Positions 10,080-22,861 of a stretch of DNA of 64,000 bases are shown piece by piece. Position 1 is the first letter of the stretch. Every line of letters starts with the position of its first letter. Origin of the DNA: Solen grandis (lineage: Eukaryota; Mollusca; Bivalvia; Adapedonta; Solenidae). The stretch spans positions 35,446,759 to 35,510,758 of the forward strand of contig CM037781.1 of assembly GCA_021229015.1 (NCBI GenBank), given 5' to 3'. A program made the translations under genes and the position numbers. The notes below the pieces were generated by a model. That model saw nothing but the letters and a program-made list of their open reading frames with translations. It was not told the DNA's origin and ran no database searches.

Positions 10080-11272
10080 AGCTCACCTGAGCACAAAGTG
10101 CTCAAGGTGAGCTTTTGTGATCGCCCTTCGTCCGGCGTCCGTCGTCGTGCGTCGTGCGTCGTCCGTCGTCAGTCGTCCGTCGTCAACAATTTTCTTTAAA
10201 CGAAATCTCCTCTGAAACTGCTGGACAGAATTTAATGAAACTTGGCAGGAATGTTCCTTGGGTAAGGCTCTACAAAAGTTGCTAAAATAAAGTTGATCCA
10301 TGAAGAACTCTGGTTGCCATGGCAACAAAAAGAAAAAAAAATGAAAACTTTAAAAATCATCTTCTTCAAAACTACTGGCCAGATTTTAAAATAAATTGGT
10401 ACAGATGTTCCTTGGGTCAACCTCTACCAAAGTTGCTAAAATTATTCCGATCCGTAAAAAAACATGGCCGCCAGGGGCGGGGCTTATTTGCCTTATATGT
10501 ATATAGAGAAACCTTTAAACAACATCTCCTCTGAAACCACTGGACAGAATTTGATTAAACTTGGCAGGGATGATCCTTGGGTCAACCTTCACAAAAGTTG
10601 CTAAAATAAACTTGATCCATGTAGAACTCTGGTTGCCATGGCAACAAAAAAAACAACAAAAAAAACCTCTAAAAATCATCTTCTTCAAAACTACTGGCCA
10701 GATTTTAAAATAAATTGGTACAGATGTTCCTTGGGCAAACCTCTACCAAAGTTGGTAAAATTATTCCGATCCGTAAAAAAACATGGCCGCCAGGGGCGGG
10801 GCTTATTTGCCTTATATGTATATAGAGAAACCTTTAAACAACATCTCCTCTGAAACCACTGGACAGATTTAGATTAAACTTGGCAGGGATGATCCTTGGG
10901 TCAACCTTCACAAAAGTTACTAAAATAAACTTGATCCATGTAGAACTCTGGTTGCCATGGCAACAAAAAGAAAAAAAAATGAAAACTTTAAAAATCATCT
11001 TCTTCAAAACTACTGGCCAGATTTTAAAATAAATTGGTACAGATGTTTCTTGGGTCAGCCTCTACCAAAGTTGCTAAAAAATTTCCGATCCGTAAAAAAC
11101 ATGGCCGCCAGGGGCGGGGCTTATTTGCCTTATATGTATATAGGGAAAACTTTAATCAACATCTTCTTCAAAACTACTGGCCAGATTTTAAAATGAATTG
11201 GTACAGATGTTCCTTGGGTCAACCTATTTATCTCAGGTGAGCGATTTAGGGCCATCATGGGCCTCTTGTTTT
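10080..11272 (+). mobile_element. Pearl-like/Helentron-type non-autonomous element, copy 2
   Basis: It has the same ends and core as copy 1 and starts exactly where copy 1 ends (CTTGTTT followed by AGCTCACC). It carries an extra core unit and terminates ...CTCAGGTGAGCGATTTAGG then CTCTTGTTTT at 11264-11272. Core units contain GTTGCCATGGCAAC and CATGGCCGCCAGGGGCGGGG. Confidence 0.8.
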
Positions 11273-11800
11273 AAAGTTTTATTTAAAGCTTTATTTTACA
11301 TTGCTATTATCTTCACTTTCACTCAATGGATGTCTCTGAAAATTCACATGTGTTTATCAACATCAGACCAACCAGTAGAAACAGGAATGTATGTCTAAGT
11401 AGTTACATGAACAGTAACTCTTAAATATTTTGTACTTAAAATGTTAAAATTTGTTTTAACATTTTTTCCAATTTTTCCATGGATGCCCCTCATAGTTCTC
11501 ACATAAATTCATGCCTTGTTGGGGTCGATATTTTTTTTTTTTTTTTTTTAAAGAATATTGCTTAAAGTTTTCACACCACCTCATTTTTTCACTTAAACCT
11601 TTGAGGTATTGCTTTGAAACTTTAAATACCTGTTTATGACCATGACCTCTGTTTGTAATGTCAAGAGTACATAACTCTGTCTTGATTTTGACATAATTAT
11701 GCCCTTTTCTGACTTGATTAATTTTTTTGTACAAACTCACTTTTTCACTGAATTCTTTGAGATTTTGCTTTAAAACTTGAAGCACATGTTTATTGTTCAT
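11273..11800 (+). repeat. Degenerate ~165-bp repeat array (right part)
   Basis: The array interrupted at 9060 resumes with TTACATTGCTATTATCTTC, ACTCAATGGATGTCTC, and the CATCAGACCAACCAGTAG landmark at 11363. It decays beyond 11470 into diverged units containing TTTTTCACT and TTTGAGGTATTGCTTTGAAAC. Confidence 0.6.
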
Positions 11801-14092
11801 GTGTATATTTTGATAATACAGAGTTTCTTATTTTGCCTTTTACTGCAATATTTTTTATTGACAAGCATTCAAATAGTCGAGCGTGTTGTCTTACAGACAC
11901 CTCTTGTTGAAAGGTAGTAATCTGTTTTAGTTCAGTAAAACAATATATTTTCTCATAATTTTAATTTGTAATATTTTCATTCAAATATTTACCACTATTC
12001 TCAAAAAAAAAATGTATTTTATTAATGTGATACTAAAATAGTATATTATATATCTTGAAAACAAATTTTCTATGCATTCCTATTTTTTTCATGCTGTATA
12101 TTAAAATTACTTCTTGAAAAAAATTACACAAAAATAAGATTTTCTTTGACAATGTTTAATCTTTCACCACTTTAAAACTTTATAAAACCTTCCAATCACC
12201 AACCATTTTTTTGAAACTAACTTATGCAGTGCCAATAAGTAACACTTGTAAGTCAGAGAACTTAACCAGTAGAACAATCACCCTTTGGGGGTCCCAGGCT
12301 GAAGTCTTGGTCTGGCTGCACATTGTTTCACTCTTAGTTATTTTGCACCAAATAAGTGATCATTATAGTATCTCCAATGTACATACTACCTTTTTGTTTA
12401 TCAGGATCACTTTAATTTCATCTCTGTTATTCTGCAACAAATTCCATATTTGCAGCAAATATGTAACCGTTATCAGTGGGAGACTTTTGTAAGTGTTCTC
12501 GGATTAAGTCCTAGTCTGGCTGCACAATTTTCTTTTTTGCATTGAATTTTTTTTTGCGTCCTCTAAATATGTATATTAGGCCTTTGTTTTCATATTTAAA
12601 CATATTGTGTGTCTTTCTACATTTTAAGATTCACTTCAAGTCTTGGAACCTGTTTTTTTTATTTATGTAATTAAATATATAAACTTATGTAAACAAGTTC
12701 ACATCTCAAAAAAAGTTAGGTAAAAAAAAATGTTTTCCTGTTAACCCACATAAATTTTATTATCAGACAATTTTTTTTCTTTGTCGCCGTGCTTATTTCA
12801 GTGTGCTGCCTCAGGCAGCACTTTTGTACTTGTTCTATGGTCTGTTTTTGCTTTTCGGAAAAATATGATTGTTTTGGTCGAAATAAATAGACCCACTTTT
12901 TGAGATCAGGCATATACGTTGAGTAATTCATGTTTCCTTATGAAATTGTAATGTCAGCAATACAGGTTCTTGTAAAAATGAAGCTCCACGCTCTTTTAAA
13001 TCATTTATATATATTTCAAATTCTTATAATTATGTTTGTTTTACTGGTAGAAAAATAGGTGTATCAAAACGCAAATTCCAAGGAGTGTAATTAGTTTGTG
13101 TAACGCGTCGAAAAACTGGAACTTCCTCCCCATTTACAATACTTTCACCACAAATATTCGAAAATATAAGCAATGTTTGATTGAAACTGCTGTTTTTGTT
13201 TTAGAAGCAGAGGCTTGAAATTCTCACAAAACCACTTTCCATTTTCCTTCCAGTATATGCGGTGTTTTTAAATGTACTTTAAAATTCCAGGGTTTATTTT
13301 CGGGAAAATAAACTACTTTCGTCAGTTTTTAAATACACGCAATCATGTTCCCATAACTTCCTCGCTCGAAACAATTAAAAATAACCCTTTTCTCACATTA
13401 TTTATGAAGAAAGCACGTCTGTGTATTTTGTCGCTAAACTTAAACTCCACATTTATGCAAACATCCTTAAACATCAAATATTGAGGTACAAGGATTCAGC
13501 GAAGAGTAAACGCGGTGACTGACTGATATTGCAAGATTTTAAACAAGGGGATTAAGACTGTGGCAAATTCTCGAAACTTGGTCATTTATTTACTATTAAG
13601 TCTTGGTCTGTTGTGAATAAGTTGATGTTTACAGAGATTTAATTTCTTATTCAATGAAAATCTTGTCTAATCAAACAATAACATTAAACACTATATCATT
13701 TGAAACCGTTGTAAAATACATGCGAACAAAATCATGACAAATGAGGAGCAAATTTCATTTGAAATATTGAGTTTTTTTAGGACAGTGACAGAGAATTCGT
13801 TATAGCGAGATAACACACCATCGGTCAACGTGTACATAGGTGATCTGGTCACTCAATGTGACCTTAATAATGCGCGGTTGATGTTTTGATGCGCCAAATG
13901 ACCAGGTGACATCTCCTAGTTTATGAATCATTGGCATGCGCAGTCGGTGACCTAAATGAAATGACATCAATTCAACCTTAACCTTGAATCATGAGCATAC
14001 GCAGTCGGTGACCTAGATCATTGACCATGATGACGTAGGCTTGACCTACTTACCCAGATCTGGGACTGGAACCTCTGGAACCTCCGTTAAAG
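11801..14092. other. AT-rich non-coding stretch with a short direct repeat
   Basis: No domain or RNA gene recognised. A ~60-base duplication at about 13925-14025 repeats CGCAGTCGGTGACCTA within TGACCT-rich sequence. Confidence 0.45.
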
Positions 14093-14325
14093 CCCCTATT
14101 TTGCTACTACTTTGGCGCTCAGCATATATGAGTAGTTACAGGACTGGTTGGCCCGGTGTCAGGATAATGTGACCGGGTGTGGTATCATGCCACATGTCTA
14201 CGGCTTGATACTGCAGTGTGGCAGCACTATATCTGTCTCAAGTAGACATCGTCTCCAAATGACTGACATAATGTCGGTGGGACGTTTAACCCAATAAACA
14301 AACAAACAAACAAACAAATCATCTG
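14093..14325 (+). repeat. SINE-like dispersed repeat with (AAAC)n tail
   Basis: Shared with 18876-19095: GGCTCAGCATATA, ACTGGTTGGCCCGGTGTCAG, GATAATGTGACCGGGTGTGG, TGTGGCAGCAC, then GGTGGGACGTTTAACCC and an AAAC tail. The 3' tail argues for retroposition. I do not recognise a tRNA head. Confidence 0.65.
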
Positions 14326-15984
14326 TATATGAACCCTTACAGGGCAAGTCAGTCAACCTGACGGATTAATATGATTTATTATAGTACATTTACTGCATTA
14401 GATGATTTTTTTTCGGCGTTGCAGTCTTACCTAACACTTGACCTTTTCTTAGTTGATGATCAAATGAATACATGTACTTGAACGATTTTCATTGGCAAGA
14501 AAATGTCTATACTCGGGTGAAAAGGTTACACGCTATTATTGTGGAGATATCACCTGGCTGAAATCACGAAATATTAGCAAATTATTCGGACTGAATTACG
14601 ATCCCTTTGATAGATATAACGTTGTTTTAACAACACACTTCTCTTAGATGTACAGTAAGACCGGATTCGAGCAGAACGTATTGGTATTATTTAGTCAAAG
14701 GTGTGATCAATCAAATCATTAGTTTTAATCAACTTTCGGGTAGTTGTCTCCCTTTGTCCATACATTAATAGTGCCGTAACAATAAGATATGATTTACAAT
14801 AATTGAACATTGCAAATAACAAGTATTATCAATTCTAGCTGAATCTTTATCTATTCAAAAATTAATATGTGTTATTATTGTAACTGCACAAAAAAACACA
14901 AACAATACATAAATACTAAGTTGCAAAAGAAAGCCAACGTCGGATAACTCACGACTGCTGATTTCGCTAATAAATAAATGGAGAGTAACGGAAGAAATTG
15001 ACCATGGGTATATGAAGATGAAGAAAGCGTGCACTACTGGACATGCCTTTTTTGTATTGATAATAATCTTGATGTTTTGGGAGATATCAGATAAAAGAAT
15101 AGTATTTTCAACACCCATAATATATTAATCACGAAAAATAATGAATTAACAAAATGTATTGCACTAGCTGACCAATCTGGTAAAAAGAAGTATTAATTAT
15201 TTCGATAGATATATACAGTTTATGACGTCATATGACCAATAACACTAACCCCTACAAAGATTTTCCCCAATCGGATATTAAAATATTAGATCTAATCGCC
15301 ATATGTGAGCTGAGGAAAGGGGATTTTCTTCTGCAAATATTACCCCACAGGGACAAGGTACGTATACAAGGAGATCGATATGCGCACAAATATTTAAGTA
15401 AATGGTAATTGAATTGAATAGAAATCAAGGTATGAGTAAGTTTGCAGTAAAACCCCCGTCCTCTGACAAAACTGATTAGTGTGTACAATGTATACGCAGA
15501 CAAAACGTAAGTATTGATTTCTAACCAATATACATGTACCATACAATGAATATCCACCCGAGTTAATCGGTAATAAGCTTGCTGAATATATAACTGGTGG
15601 TTATTAAATATATATTAGGAACAATATGTTTATCCTATGTGCCGAGTCCCTGGGGTTAGGTTTCTCTTGAAGACTATAAATTATATACCAGTCAGTTTTG
15701 TTTAATCCTTCTCTTCTTATAAACTCAGTTTGACGCATTGGATGCATTGGTCAAAAGAGACTCTTTCTGACGTATTTGCAAACAGATCTGACAACTTCTT
15801 TTTTAGGTGCTGTCTGTGATCAGAATTTCTGTTTTGGTTGATCATAAGATATTGTAGCTTATATTCTACACTGTCTGCAGGGCAAAGAAACATCAAATGT
15901 TTCATATGCATACTAGTTAAAGTTCAGTCAATTAACATTCATCTAGTCATACAAGTGCATAGGAATATTCCATGAGGTAAAGGT
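14326..15984. other. Non-coding stretch; possible decayed piggyBac end near 15700
   Basis: The only signature is TTTAATCCTT...ACTCAGTTTGACGCATTGG at about 15700-15745, which resembles the left end of the MITE at 8202 (TTAACCCTTT...ACTCATTTTGACGCACT). A right end is not found. Confidence 0.3.
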
Positions 15985-16045
15985 TTAAGATGAGATGTAG
16001 CCAGACTCGAACCAGCGACCTTCGGGTTCCAAACCTGGTTACGAG
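15985..16045 (-). repeat. tRNA-related (SINE) fragment
   Basis: The minus strand shows CCCGAAGGTCGCTGGTTCGAGTCTGGCT, with a near-consensus B box GGTTCGAGTCT. No matching A box or acceptor arm is present, so this is a SINE remnant. A second isolated B box (GGTTCGAGTCC) is on the plus strand near 16479. Confidence 0.4.
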
Positions 16046-17159
16046 AACTGGTCAAATTATTAAATTATAGACCTAAACTTCGATCCTTATTTTTCCCAGA
16101 GACCTAAATGGGGTTTCAAACTACAAATAAACAGGTGTGTGATCCAGTTATTATTATTTTCTTTACCTTTTCAAAAAACACGGGTGTATGTGTGTGTGTG
16201 GGGGGGGACTTTTCGCTTTTTTTTTTTATTTGTAACCACTGGTACCTTATATATCCTGTCTGAATGTGGGTAGCTCTAAAAATAAAAAAATAAAATCACA
16301 TCGTATTAGATATTCAAAAACATATTTTTATAATACCTTGCAATTCTGAAAGAAATAGTAGGTTTAAACTAGTGAAAGCATTTATACACACTTGTAATGA
16401 GTATATAAACAGTAGTCAAGCGCAACTAAAAAAATGCAATGCTAGTTTTATCTTCACTTATCATCTCACCACTGTAGGTTCGAGTCCTGGCCTGACAATA
16501 AAATCTGCGGAAGGTATTTGTCTGTCCTCTACCTGTAATGATAGGCCTGGCGTTGTTAAATGACAGAAATACAGTCGTATCCGAGGTACATGTACATGCT
16601 CGAGTCAAAACAACACATTAATTTTATCTAACAAAAATAATTTAGATACAATTGTTCCACACAAATACTGCATCCAAAGGTTTAGTACGAGTATATGTGT
16701 CTATATTTATGCAAGAAGAAATAATAAGGAAAATGTATTTCTTTTAAGTGGTCTTTTAGGCTGAAAATAGTTAGTGAGTTAATTATAACATATAATAAAA
16801 TAATAATACCTTTATTTATAGAAGGTAAAATAATATGATTACAATGTTAGTAAAACTTTTTATACGAGGCTCCTGAAAAAAAATATCAATATTTTATACA
16901 AAAATGAATGGTGATGAAAATAGTTTTAACTCTTTATTTCATTGAAATCATTTTGCATGTACGTGACCAAAAAACAAAACCAAAAAACAAAAACAAACAG
17001 TGATTTAACAAAAAGCCGTAAAATGCTACATATGAATTACATTGATGGATTTTGAACTACAAATATATATGTCTTGAACAAACAAAGAAGACCCGGATCT
17101 GGGTCAGCTCTGCCAGGCAAGACGCTGTCAGACGCTGGTAAATGATAATGATGAGAATG
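16046..17159. other. AT-rich non-coding stretch
   Basis: It holds a TG/G run near 16190-16207 and a plus-strand B-box-like GGTTCGAGTCC near 16479; nothing else is supported. Confidence 0.4.
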
Positions 17160-17352
17160 ATGTAACCTGTATTAGCGGCCACCTGTATTAGCGGCCACCT
17201 GTACTAAGCGGTCAACCTGCATCTAGCGGTCAATTTCAATAAAATTAAACTGTTACATTTTGTCATAAATTTAATCTTCATTTAGCGGTCACATCTGATT
17301 AGCGGCCAGTTTCTCTTGTTCCCTTGACTGACCGCTTAAGAAAGGTTTGACT
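17160..17352 (+). repeat. Dispersed repeat rich in AGCGGTC/AGCGGCC words
   Basis: Two 17-base copies of TGTATTAGCGGCCACC are followed by spaced AAGCGGTCAACCTG, TAGCGGTCAAT, TAGCGGTCACATCTG and TAGCGGCCAG, then GACCGCTTAAGAAAGG in inverse orientation. It looks like the end of a DNA transposon or repeat, of unidentified family. Confidence 0.45.
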
Positions 17353-17935
17353 GTATTTCAAATTTCAGAGTAGAAACCCAATAGAATAAAAAAAGTATTA
17401 TTTGTTAGTACATGAATAGCAAACGATTTGCACAAACATGTATTACATTTGAACATCTACACCTACATTGAAATATTATTATTCATTTTCAAATGATGTT
17501 CCTATAATAAGCATGGTACGTAATCTAATCCATACATTTATACTAAAGTTTGTCAAACTATTGAAATATAATATAGATCATATTGAATGCAATATACGCG
17601 TTATTGTCTGTTAACAAAATACGTAAGACATTGGATGGGACGGATGAATTAACCTTTTAAAATGACCGCACATGAGTCATGTTGTCCAAGGTAAATACCC
17701 AGACATTGTTTAGTCAGCGAAAACACACAGCTGTAGTGAAATAACCCTATATTGGATTTAGATTGTGTATGCGTATTTTAAGTACAAGGCCGTCTAAACG
17801 GTATGTGTATGCGTTTAGAAAGAATCGTATGGGTCAAAATATAGATACAAACATGATAAATGAGTTTATCACCATAACAGAACACAGGAAAATAAGCTGT
17901 AAAGATAAATCTATTGACATATATATCTCTATTAC
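17353..17935. other. Non-coding stretch before the gap
   Basis: No recognisable coding or repeat content. Confidence 0.4.
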
Positions 17936-18035
17936 NNNNNNNNNNNNNNNNNNNNNNNNNNNNNNNNNNNNNNNNNNNNNNNNNNNNNNNNNNNNNNNNN
18001 NNNNNNNNNNNNNNNNNNNNNNNNNNNNNNNNNNN
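17936..18035. other. Assembly gap (100 N)
   Basis: Exactly 100 N, a conventional placeholder for a gap of unknown size. Reading frames drawn through it are meaningless. Missing exons could lie here. Confidence 1.
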
Positions 18036-18875
18036 AACTCAAAGCAAGAAGAAAACAGAAGCAGAAGAAACAGTCGATTGCTGATCACAGTGGCTCGAAA
18101 TTCTATAGGGCAAATGCAACACCGTTTAAATGGCTGAGCAAATGAGAGATTGCACTGAAACGGATAAGTAACGTAAAGAAAATGATTTAATACGCAGTTA
18201 AGTTATTTTCAATTCCTTATGCAAGTGAAATGTATTTTTGCATTGTTTATAACATTTTGAGAGAGAAATAATTATCAGCAAATTATACATTGTAAAAAGT
18301 TAAAGTAGGGTAAACTCTTGTTTATATGGATTGCTAAATCTACAATATCAGAGTTGAAATTACAAAATATTATGTCGAAGAATAAAAACGCATTTAGTTA
18401 TATCTAAGCATGATAATGCTTTTAACTTTTCATATTCAACTGCTTTTACTACATGGGATATAATTGCAGTTTTTGGATGAATCCTACGATCTAGCATATT
18501 GACGAGTGCAAGCTAAAGTAACGCCAAACCCGGACACCCGCATACTGACGTGTACGCAAACGAATAGACTATGCTATCTGCCAAATGCAACATGTCCGAA
18601 ATATAACGAAAAAAATGATAAGGGAGTCACAAAATGACGGAAATACAATAATAACAATAAATTGATAAATACAGAGATATAAAATACGAATATGTTTTGT
18701 AAATAAAGCTCCCTAACACCAATGAAGAAAGTAAGAGAGTTGAAAAAATAAGAAAAATGTATTTCTGCTGTATTCGAAATGATCAAAAGTCACACTTACC
18801 GGATTCCGAATTTGTTAGTGCCTCCGCCTCGAGAGCCCGGCCGCGACATAACAAAGGCGTAAAAAAATGGTACTG
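18036..18875. other. AT-rich non-coding stretch
   Basis: Nothing recognisable. A tRNA-like word CCTCCGCCTCGAGAGCCCGGCC near 18820 is too partial to call. Confidence 0.4.
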
Positions 18876-19095
18876 TTATAGCTCCCTTGCTTAGGGCTCA
18901 GCATATAAGGGTAGTTCAAAAACTGGTTGGCCCGGTGTCAGGATAATGTGACTGGGTGTGGTATCGTGCTATGTGTCTACGGTGTGTTACTGCAATGTGG
19001 CAGCACATTATTTGTCTCAAGTACACATTGTCTCCAAATAACTGAAACACTGGCGGTGGGATGTTACATGGAAATCCAAATAAACAAACAACAAA
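18876..19095 (+). repeat. SINE-like dispersed repeat, second copy
   Basis: Same family as 14093-14325 (GGCTCAGCATATA, CTGGTTGGCCCGGTGTCAGG, GTGTCTACGG, TGTGGCAGCAC), ending in AAATAAACAAACAAC. Confidence 0.65.
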
Positions 19096-20094
19096 TATTG
19101 CTACATAATTACGACACCACGAATTGAGTTACATGTACGAGTTATTTCCTACGATTTCTGTGTTTTTCTTCACTGCCACACCAAGCTTTTTGGTGTCATT
19201 ATGCTGATCGGTCATTTCCTAGAAATATGGATTATATTGTAGCAAGAGCTTTAAAAAAGAGTAGAGCTTGAGGTGTCACATTTCCTGTAAGGTCGGTGTG
19301 GGTTGATATGTAAGCTCTGTACAAGGTATATATGTGAATCACATCTCACATAATGTGAATCACATTTCACATAGCCATCCATACGATTGGCACCTAGTGT
19401 CATATTCCCCATGGTCTCGAGTGAGAGCTGATCAAAATGTACATTTTTTCTTGAAAAGAAAAGATTTCTATTTTCTTTGAAGAAGCACATTTCATATAGC
19501 CATCCCCATTTTAGAGACACGATAATGGATCAGATATTGTATCTAGGACCACTCAACTTGTCTCTTATATAGGCCTCACCTTTTCTAGAACATAGATCCA
19601 CTAATAAATGAACCCACGAAATTCTCTTTGTTGCATTATCAACGAAATTCAATGTCAACGAAAATATATGATCTTACAGGATTGAATAATGTAACTTTTG
19701 ACATGTCATAATATTAACCGAAATCATACCGATTCTTAAAAAAATTATATTCATTGTGCCGTAACTTTTTCTATGTGTTATAATTAAGTTTTGTTTTATA
19801 TTTAAGAGAAGCAAATGAAAACTAACTTTCATCAGTCAATCATCAATTTTATCACATTTATGATTATTTCTCACCTATGCTAGCCAGCAACGTAATCTTT
19901 GAACATTAGAACTTGAAACGTCGTTTAAATGCGTTGGCTACAGTTTTAACATATTTTTTTTTTCGCAATTGGAGAAATTCTTAAGTTTATGTAAGTACTG
20001 GTTGAAATAAAAATGATAAGTCAGCGGTCTTGTCAAATCTCCCAAAAGAAGTTTGGAGACTTGCTGATTTTACTCCGTTATTTCTTCTTCTTAT
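19096..20094. other. Non-coding stretch
   Basis: It contains a small local repeat of GTGAATCACAT near 19330-19370. No gene signature. Confidence 0.4.
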
Positions 20095-20940
20095 TATTAT
20101 TCTTTTTCTCCTTCTTCTTTCTTCCGCCTGCAACATTGTCCGGGCAAAACTCGGAAGCCGCTCAACCTGTCTTTACAAAATTTCACATTTATAGTCCTCA
20201 ATGAGTAGTGGTGCCTCCGTGAATTTTTTGTAAATGGGGGTCCCTGGGGGTCAGGCTCCTCAAAGGTGGAGTTTTGCATGCATTAAAATGTATTTTGGTT
20301 AAATACTTCAAATTTCCAACCCTGAATCATATATTTTTTTGTTTCTCATAATGAGAGGAATTGAACAGTACTACTTTGGTGTTCACTGAGGCCACCCAGG
20401 GGTCAGGTCCTACCCCCTCAAATTTACTTATGACCTTTATCTTTAAAACTGTTCAGACCCCCAACCCTAAAACATATATATTCTTGTTCCTCTTGAGGAG
20501 ATGGTACTTCTTTTATGTTCACATGAGTCACCGAGGGGTCAGGCGTAAACCCCTTAATATTACCCATGACCTTATAACTAAAGAAATGTTCAGATCCCCG
20601 TCCCTAAACTATATATATTCTTGTTCCTTATGATGGGACAGATTCAATGGTGCCACTTTGGTGTCCCCCGAGGTCAAAAAGGTGTCAGGCCCAATCCCCT
20701 TAATTTCATTTATGACCTTATAACTAAAGAAATGTACAGGGAAATGTACAGGTCCTCACCCCTAAACCATTTATAGTGTTGTTCCTCATGAATAAATAGA
20801 TTGAATGGTACTTCTTCAGTGTCCCTGGGGGTCACTTAAGGGTCTGGCCACACCTCGTTAGTTTTACTTCTGACCTTTATTTAAAAAAACATTGAGATCC
20901 CCATCCATAAGCCATACAAATTATTGTTCCTCATTTTATT
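20095..20940 (+). repeat. Diverged tandem repeat, ~135-155 bp period
   Basis: Repeated landmarks are GGGGTCAGG-C at about 20399, 20534 and 20683 (weaker near 20845), TATGACCTT-TA-CT near 20430, 20567 and 20710, and TATATATTCTTGTTCCT near 20474 and 20610. Lengths differ between units, so it is an old array. It may be another degenerate pearl-like core. Confidence 0.6.
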
Positions 20941-21693
20941 TTTCATTAGCTTTTCAATGACATGACTATATTATTCCTACGAAGAAAATTAAGAGTTTAA
21001 GAGAAAAAAAAAGAAAGAACTCCCCGTAAGTTGGGAACATATATGTTTACAAAAAATATTCAGTTTGCTTTCAGAGAATTTCTTTATATCTTGTGTTTTG
21101 TTAGTGAAATCACGATGTCGTGTTTTATTAGCCTTTTGTAAAATAACCCTTGTCATCTTCGGAAGAAATTTACAGTTTTGCATAAAAACAAAAACCTTGA
21201 AAAAAAATATCGACACAAAAACTCTGAATCCTTATACAATCTTAAACTCTGAGTTTCAGTTGTATTCATAATATTCTATTCCTATATACTAAGGTCGTAG
21301 ATTGGAACCGAACTGGTTAGGGTTTTTGGTAAAGGACCCGGAATTTACAATATTCCTGAAATATTCATTTTGTTCTAATAATGAGTATTGCATAAAACAT
21401 TAAATACTTTGTTTGCTACCAGTTGGCATTTAAGTCATCATATATTCAAGGCTTCACAACATAAGCTACAAATTTAAGTTTAATTAACGTGTTTTCAATA
21501 TATTTCGACCGAAGATAACATGTCCACGAAAACACACAAGCGTGGAAACTGTAGCAAACATCTGGAAAAAATCCAGTTAACACAACACAGCACGAAATAG
21601 TCAAGATTCAGCACTCTTTAAATGAGGTAAAATACCAACTGTCTATTTATCTTATAATATTACTGATTCTTATTCTTAATACTGCTTATACAG

Positions 21694-21860
21694 ACAAGGC
21701 GTGTTTTACCATTCGGCACAATTGTTTGGACCTGGCAGCGGAGACAATATCTTAGACAATTTTCAATGCTCGGGGACGGAGTATAATATTCTTGAGTGCA
21801 GCGGTATAAATGCAAAAGACAATTGTGGACACGATGAAGACGTTGGTGTAGATTGTTTAG
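21694..21860 (+). CDS. SRCR domain, second-half exon (copy A)
   Basis: This 167-base exon is bounded by ...TACAG and GTAAG. It encodes the C-terminal half of a scavenger receptor cysteine-rich domain: [20 protein letters not shown], then [14 protein letters not shown] and DEDVGVDC, with four cysteines and the hallmark DVGV-x-C. SRCR domains are extracellular ligand-binding modules of innate immune receptors and secreted proteins. The same exon recurs at 31089-31255 at equal length. No exon for the matching first half is found between the gap and this point, so it is orphaned here: either the partner is in the 17936-18035 gap or further upstream, or this copy is a non-functional duplicate. It starts in phase 2 and ends in phase 1. 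Confidence 0.8.
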
Positions 21861-22019
21861 GTAAGTTCAAGTCAGTAGGATTTGTCATTTTGGATATTTA
21901 TTACCTTAGACCGAAATTAGCTTTTAAGTATAACGTAACGTTTTGTGTATGTTAAATTTGTTTTTCTTTTTGGGATATTCTGCTTCCAGAAAAAAGCCTT
22001 ATTTCGATTGTACTGCTTT

Positions 22020-22110
22020 CAGCTCACCAGGGCACAGCGTGTTCAATGTGAGCTATTGGGATAATCCTTCATCCGCCGTCCTCTGTGTGTCGTTAACAAT
22101 TGCCTTGTAT
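22020..22110 (+). mobile_element. Pearl-like element, 5' fragment
   Basis: AGCTCACCAGGGCAC-AGC-GTGTTCAATGTGAGCT forms the family's terminal hairpin. It is followed by ATAATCCTTCATCCGCCGTCC and a decayed GTCY tract. Core and 3' end are missing. Confidence 0.6.
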
Positions 22111-22861
22111 GTTTGTATTTCATTGTATTTGTTTAGTGTTTTTATTCGTGTTTTAAGTATAACGAAATACAGAAAATACAGAAATACAGAAAGTACAGAT
22201 TTTACCATTCAATCAATCTAAATAAAATTAATAAATTAATTAATAAATAAATTAATAAATAAAATAATTCTTAAACAGGTTTTTTAACAAATATGTTTCT
22301 TTTGTTATTAAAATATCTTTACTTGTCGACCATTTAAGTTCCCCATGTTTCTGCATTGATCACTCTGAATTCCAGGTGAAACAAACATAAAATGAAACAC
22401 GTAATTCTTATGTAGCAGAAACAATATGTGATGGAAGTCATCTCTTGAATTGAGATGACTGCGATAAACTTAGGCCACACATATACCCATCCTCGTGTAA
22501 GTTCGCTTTGTCGATGAAATACGAGGTGAAAATACACATAATTAATTTCTTTAATTAGCACCCTTTTCGTTAATTTGACTACCAATACAATGTAATAAAT
22601 TTTTAAACTGAAGACATTATAGTTATCCCCCTTTTACAGTTGCCATTAAAGGTGTGAAAACACAAGATGGTATACAGGTTCGGATAAAAGGTGTGAACTG
22701 GTGATTAAACTGTACACTGGGGCTCCAATCTTAATTCGGATAAAGGCTGTGTTTGAATAGAGCAAACGAATAAAGGGTGGCATTTCATATTAACTTAGAT
22801 AAAAAACGGGATCTAAGGATAGGTTCGGATAAAGGGTTTACTTTGACATGATGTGGAAACT
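22111..22861. other. Intergenic/intronic stretch
   Basis: AT-rich. TTCGGATAAAGGNTGTG-type words recur at about 22680, 22735 and 22826, suggesting a small degenerate repeat. Confidence 0.35.

Larger units (their letters stand above)
21290..22110 (+). repeat. Segmental duplication, copy A (intron-exon-intron)
   Basis: This block is collinear with 30503-31480: GGTCGTAGATTGGAACCGAACTGG, ATATTCATTTTGTTCTAATAATGAGTA, a 167-base SRCR exon, and the following intron with GACCGAAATTAGCTTTTAA. Both copies carry a pearl-like 5' end at the same relative position. Confidence 0.85.

Noticed and set aside
17763..18137. Open frames across the N gap
   Set aside because: They depend on 100 N placeholders.
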